Of a stretch of DNA of 64,000 nt, positions 61,287 through 64,000 are shown in pieces (positions within the stretch are counted from its first letter, which is position 1; the number at the start of each line of letters is the position of its first letter). The translations under genes were made by a program, and so were the position numbers. This DNA comes from Candidatus Obscuribacterales bacterium (GTDB lineage: Bacteria; Cyanobacteriota; Vampirovibrionia; Obscuribacterales; Obscuribacteraceae). The DNA lies in assembly GCA_019745415.1 (NCBI GenBank), contig JAIETF010000007.1, forward strand, positions 124,001 to 188,000, written 5' to 3'. The notes beneath the pieces are model-generated. The model saw nothing but the letters and a program-made list of their open reading frames with translations, made no database searches and was not told the origin of the DNA.

Positions 61287-62934
61287 TGTTTTGTTCCTCC
61301 TGTTTATCTTTGATTCTGGCTGACAGCGCAAGCATTGTAAGGGTCCGAATTTTGTCAGTATCTTCATATAGGACCTTGGTCAGACAAGAGTATTCGTCAG
61401 GACTCATCCATTGCGGCACTGAGCAAATGTTGGACGCGAAGAAATTTATAAAGTCCTCGCCAGAACGACTTCTAATTGAGTAAAAACAGCTCTCTGCAAG
61501 AGAATCTCGCATATCGTAATACTTTCTCTTGTCGGCTGGATTCTGAAGACTCTTCAAGTCTAATTTGTATTTACTTTGTAGCTTCTGCCGCAAATAACTA
61601 TCAATAATTTTGAGAACAAGCGCCTCCAACGCCGCACCAGCGGGCTGAGCACCGTCAACACTATGTTTCATCAACTTCATCCTCCTATGATATTCTTCTT
61701 CAGCGTCCTCTAAACTCTTCTGGGCATCATGCGCAAAGAATGGCGAACAAAGTCCTTCCTTTATTGGAATAATCGAAAGCAACTTGTCAAACCCGCCATA
61801 CCATTCTTGTTCAGCAACAAGAAGATTGACTAATCTTTGCCTCCTAAACAAAGGGTTGAAAAAGTTCTTCTTTATGTACTCATACTGTGAATCTCGCTGC
61901 CTATTAGGCTCAACTCTTCCTGAATACAGAATTCTTATATTGTTGCCATCCTTCCTGGTATGAAACAAATCGATTCCAAAAATCAAATCATCAGTGCTCC
62001 TGTTGATCCGCTCACTTCCAACCATTTGTTCAATCCGCAACAGAAAATCCACTGCGGCTTCCTCAGGCAGTTCGATTAGACAGTCTTTTGGTCTGTAACC
62101 AACACGCTTGTTACTACGAGATGAGAGAACTTTCTTATACTCGTCAAGGAAATACGGAAGATTAGCAATATCTGGAATTGCTAAGACATAGCCGTCGTGA
62201 CTAATGGCGCCATCTCTATCAAGCTTGACAGGAACATAGATCTGGCAAATAAAAGGCCAAAAATGGAGTAAAAACTGATGTTGGCAATTATCTCTGAACG
62301 GAACTCTCTCAGCGCTAAAAGCTTGTGCCCCAAGGAAATAAGTACTAGGTAGCTCGACAGACTTATCATTGCTCTGGCTTAACTGTTTCCAAATGGAGTC
62401 AAGGTCAGACGACTCCAACCCCTTTGCTCTATCTTCGAAAGGCTTACGAGTTGCTGGTACTCCCCTAAGAATCTGCCATACCATATCTCGCCAAAGCTTA
62501 GTCCAGACAGCACCTTCTTCATCTTCGCGATGATATAGGAATGAACCTTTTGGCTCTACAATAGGGTAGTGGTATAACTTCCTGACCTTCTCTTTTGCTT
62601 TTTTTCCTTTTGCGTCTTTTGAGTCCTTCTCAACTGCTATAACTTCTTCGGTAACCTTTACTGGCTCAACACCCTTAAAGGGACTAGTTCTAGCTTGAAT
62701 CTCCACCGAGGCTGCGTAAACTTCATCTAGAATAGTCTTCAAATCCTCCTTTGAAAGAGAGAAAGAAGCACCTAACTCGCTCACACTAAATTGAAATTTT
62801 TCGCTTCTCCTAGAATTTATGTACTCCAGAATCATAATCAGCCCAGCAAGTCCAGCTCTATGTTGACTTGAAGGAAGCTCAGCCAAACTGAAAGAAAGCT
62901 CTACTCTCTTTTTGTCAGCGACAGTCTTTGTCAT
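61279..62934 (-). CDS. Type I Cas8-like large subunit (Cmx1/DevT-like)
   Basis: 551 aa from ATG 62934, with AAAGGGAGAG just upstream. Located between cas3 and cas7, the position of the large Cascade subunit that reads the PAM. Features: LWRDMVWQILRGVPATRKPF near residue 150, SIRSRSGEDFINFFASNIC near 485 and a Lys-rich insert (KDAKGKKAKEKVRK, about 107-122). Primary sequence of Cas8 varies too much for a direct motif call; identity rests on position, size and resemblance to the DevT/Cmx1 group. 14 bp from the cas3 stop. Confidence 0.8.
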   Translation of the reverse strand: MTKTVADKKRVELSFSLAELPSSQHRAGLAGLIMILEYINSRRSEKFQFSVSELGASFSLSKEDLKTILDEVYAASVEIQARTSPFKGVEPVKVTEEVIAVEKDSKDAKGKKAKEKVRKLYHYPIVEPKGSFLYHREDEEGAVWTKLWRDMVWQILRGVPATRKPFEDRAKGLESSDLDSIWKQLSQSNDKSVELPSTYFLGAQAFSAERVPFRDNCQHQFLLHFWPFICQIYVPVKLDRDGAISHDGYVLAIPDIANLPYFLDEYKKVLSSRSNKRVGYRPKDCLIELPEEAAVDFLLRIEQMVGSERINRSTDDLIFGIDLFHTRKDGNNIRILYSGRVEPNRQRDSQYEYIKKNFFNPLFRRQRLVNLLVAEQEWYGGFDKLLSIIPIKEGLCSPFFAHDAQKSLEDAEEEYHRRMKLMKHSVDGAQPAGAALEALVLKIIDSYLRQKLQSKYKLDLKSLQNPADKRKYYDMRDSLAESCFYSIRSRSGEDFINFFASNICSVPQWMSPDEYSCLTKVLYEDTDKIRTLTMLALSARIKDKQEEQNND

Positions 62935-62948
62935 TTCCAACTCTCCCT

Positions 62949-64000
62949 TTAATCAGCAACAAATCCAATATCTTCTCTATACTTTTCTGAACACGCGAGA
63001 TAAACGTAAGGCGGCAACCAGGACGGTCTATCATCAATCAGGCGACAACGTAACGGCACGGGAAGTACAAACCTATCGATGTACTTCTTTACCTTCCAGT
63101 CAAGTTCAGCCTCTTCTAGATCTCCAGTAAGTATTGCCTGCACAGTTCTATCAGCTTCTTCTCGCAGACTACCTTGCCCATCGACAAAGAGACTTGGCTC
63201 AAACAGCCTTGAGTGCTTGAGGAAAGATGACTCACATGATTTTTGAGATAAGTTCTCCAGATATTCGGCTAGAGTTCTCTGACTAACTGGTCCCCCTAGT
63301 GAAACTAAGCTACTCAGAAAAGACTGAGCCTCCTCAACTTCCGATATCGTATACGGCAAAGGCTTATCTTCAAACGGATAGCAGTAAATTTCCGAGACGA
63401 AACCAGGCGTCCTCTTATCTGGGTGTCGGTTAGCCCGTCCCATTCTTTGAATGAGTGAGCTTATTGGAGCAATCTCAGAAATTAGAATATCAGCATCAAG
63501 ATCAAGACTCATTTCGCAAACCTGGGTCGTAATAGCAGCAAATCCTGCCTTGCTCCCAGAACAAGGTTGAAAACTTTTGACACAGCTTGCATGACGTTTC
63601 TCTCTATCAAGAAGCCTAAATCGACTGTGGTAACACAACAAACTATCGCGATGAGTCTCCGCCACCTTCAAAAAAATCTCTTGGCACTTTGCCACCGTGT
63701 TTGCAACCCAAAGAACCTTGGCTCCGCTATTGATCGCATTGCGACAGATATCGAAACACTCCTCAACACTAGCGAGCTGAATCACACTATATCTCGGCTT
63801 ACTCTCTGCTCTGTCAAGCTCTAGTTTCTCTTCAAGTGCCGAACTCGATGGGTATCTTTGAATATTCAATTCCTCTAGCCGCGTAGCTTTTCCTGATGGA
63901 ATAGTGGCGGTCATGCAAAGCGTAGGAATTTCTGTATAGCGCAAGAAATCGCACACCTTACTAAAGATACGACTGTCGTAACTATGCACCTCGTCAAGGA
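62949..64000 (-). CDS. cas3: CRISPR Cas3 helicase, C-terminal part (cut by window end)
   Basis: 350 aa visible; the 5' part with the HD nuclease and Walker A is outside. The first visible residues read LDEVHSYDSRIF, giving the DEVH box (motif II, near 63987-63998). Motif III TATIP (LCMTATIPSGKA), motif V region VCEMSLDLDADILISE and motif VI LIQRMGRANRHPD follow. Cas3 unwinds and degrades target DNA once Cascade binds. It is the first cas gene seen; cas6 may lie upstream beyond the window. Confidence 0.95.
   Translation of the reverse strand, partial: LDEVHSYDSRIFSKVCDFLRYTEIPTLCMTATIPSGKATRLEELNIQRYPSSSALEEKLELDRAESKPRYSVIQLASVEECFDICRNAINSGAKVLWVANTVAKCQEIFLKVAETHRDSLLCYHSRFRLLDREKRHASCVKSFQPCSGSKAGFAAITTQVCEMSLDLDADILISEIAPISSLIQRMGRANRHPDKRTPGFVSEIYCYPFEDKPLPYTISEVEEAQSFLSSLVSLGGPVSQRTLAEYLENLSQKSCESSFLKHSRLFEPSLFVDGQGSLREEADRTVQAILTGDLEEAELDWKVKKYIDRFVLPVPLRCRLIDDRPSWLPPYVYLACSEKYREDIGFVAD

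Noticed and set aside
1..64000. tRNA or rRNA genes
   Set aside because: Scanned by eye for the T-loop consensus and conserved rRNA words; none found with a matching cloverleaf. A covariance-model search would be decisive.

Overview
The window looks like part of a chromosome from a non-photosynthetic relative of cyanobacteria; my best guess is Melainabacteria/Vampirovibrionia close to Candidatus Obscuribacter. This is inferred from the mix of gene families: DUF4388 response-regulator-type proteins, MshEN-like proteins, WG repeats, LRR proteins, a DevR/DevS-type CRISPR system and moderate GC. No rRNA, tRNA or marker gene pins the taxon down. Coding density is high, several gene pairs overlap by 4-16 nt, and GTG/TTG starts are common.

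1-15.3 kb: a DUF4388 protein, sbcC, a membrane-fused spermidine-synthase-like protein, a response regulator, a large acidic J-domain-like protein, rsmG, an unknown gene, and a purB-malQ operon. 15.4-24 kb: a tandem universal stress protein followed by a degenerate multicopper-oxidase-like protein, several hypotheticals (one AbiTii-like), a secreted metzincin protease, a solitary HslV/proteasome-like Ntn hydrolase, an MshEN-like protein, and an Rrf2 regulator overlapping a heme-monooxygenase-like gene. 24-28 kb: shikimate genes, with aroA divergent from aroC-aroB. 28-30.6 kb: a probable envelope or metal stress operon (Spy/CpxP-like protein, ECF sigma factor, anti-sigma factor, membrane protein).

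30.6-41.5 kb: a repeat-rich gap with a one-helix microprotein, a secreted Ala/Gly/Lys-rich protein, a PLP-dependent Ser/Thr dehydratase, an LRR protein preceded by six copies of a 12-bp palindrome at exact 40-bp spacing, speD, mscL with a zinc-ribbon tail, a probable c-di-AMP synthase (DAC domain), dnaE, and a short basic microprotein. 41.9-44.1 kb: a CoA-transferase overlapping an scpB-like methylmalonyl-CoA decarboxylase, which fits the propionyl-CoA end of succinate/propionate metabolism. 44.2-50.7 kb: a WG-repeat protein, small hypotheticals, two PAS histidine kinases and a NarL-type regulator.

50.7-64 kb: a type I (DevR/DevS, 'MYXAN'-like) CRISPR-Cas locus on the minus strand. It reads cas3 (cut by the window end), cas8, cas7, cas5, a cas4-cas1 fusion, cas2, a leader, then an array that I count by hand as 87 repeats and 86 spacers. 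The array is stratified. Decayed repeats lie at the far left. One terminal base of the repeat then switches once (A to G on the + strand) between 55482 and 55552 and stays switched up to the leader. This gives direct evidence of array polarity and of when the variant arose. No cas6 is visible in the window.
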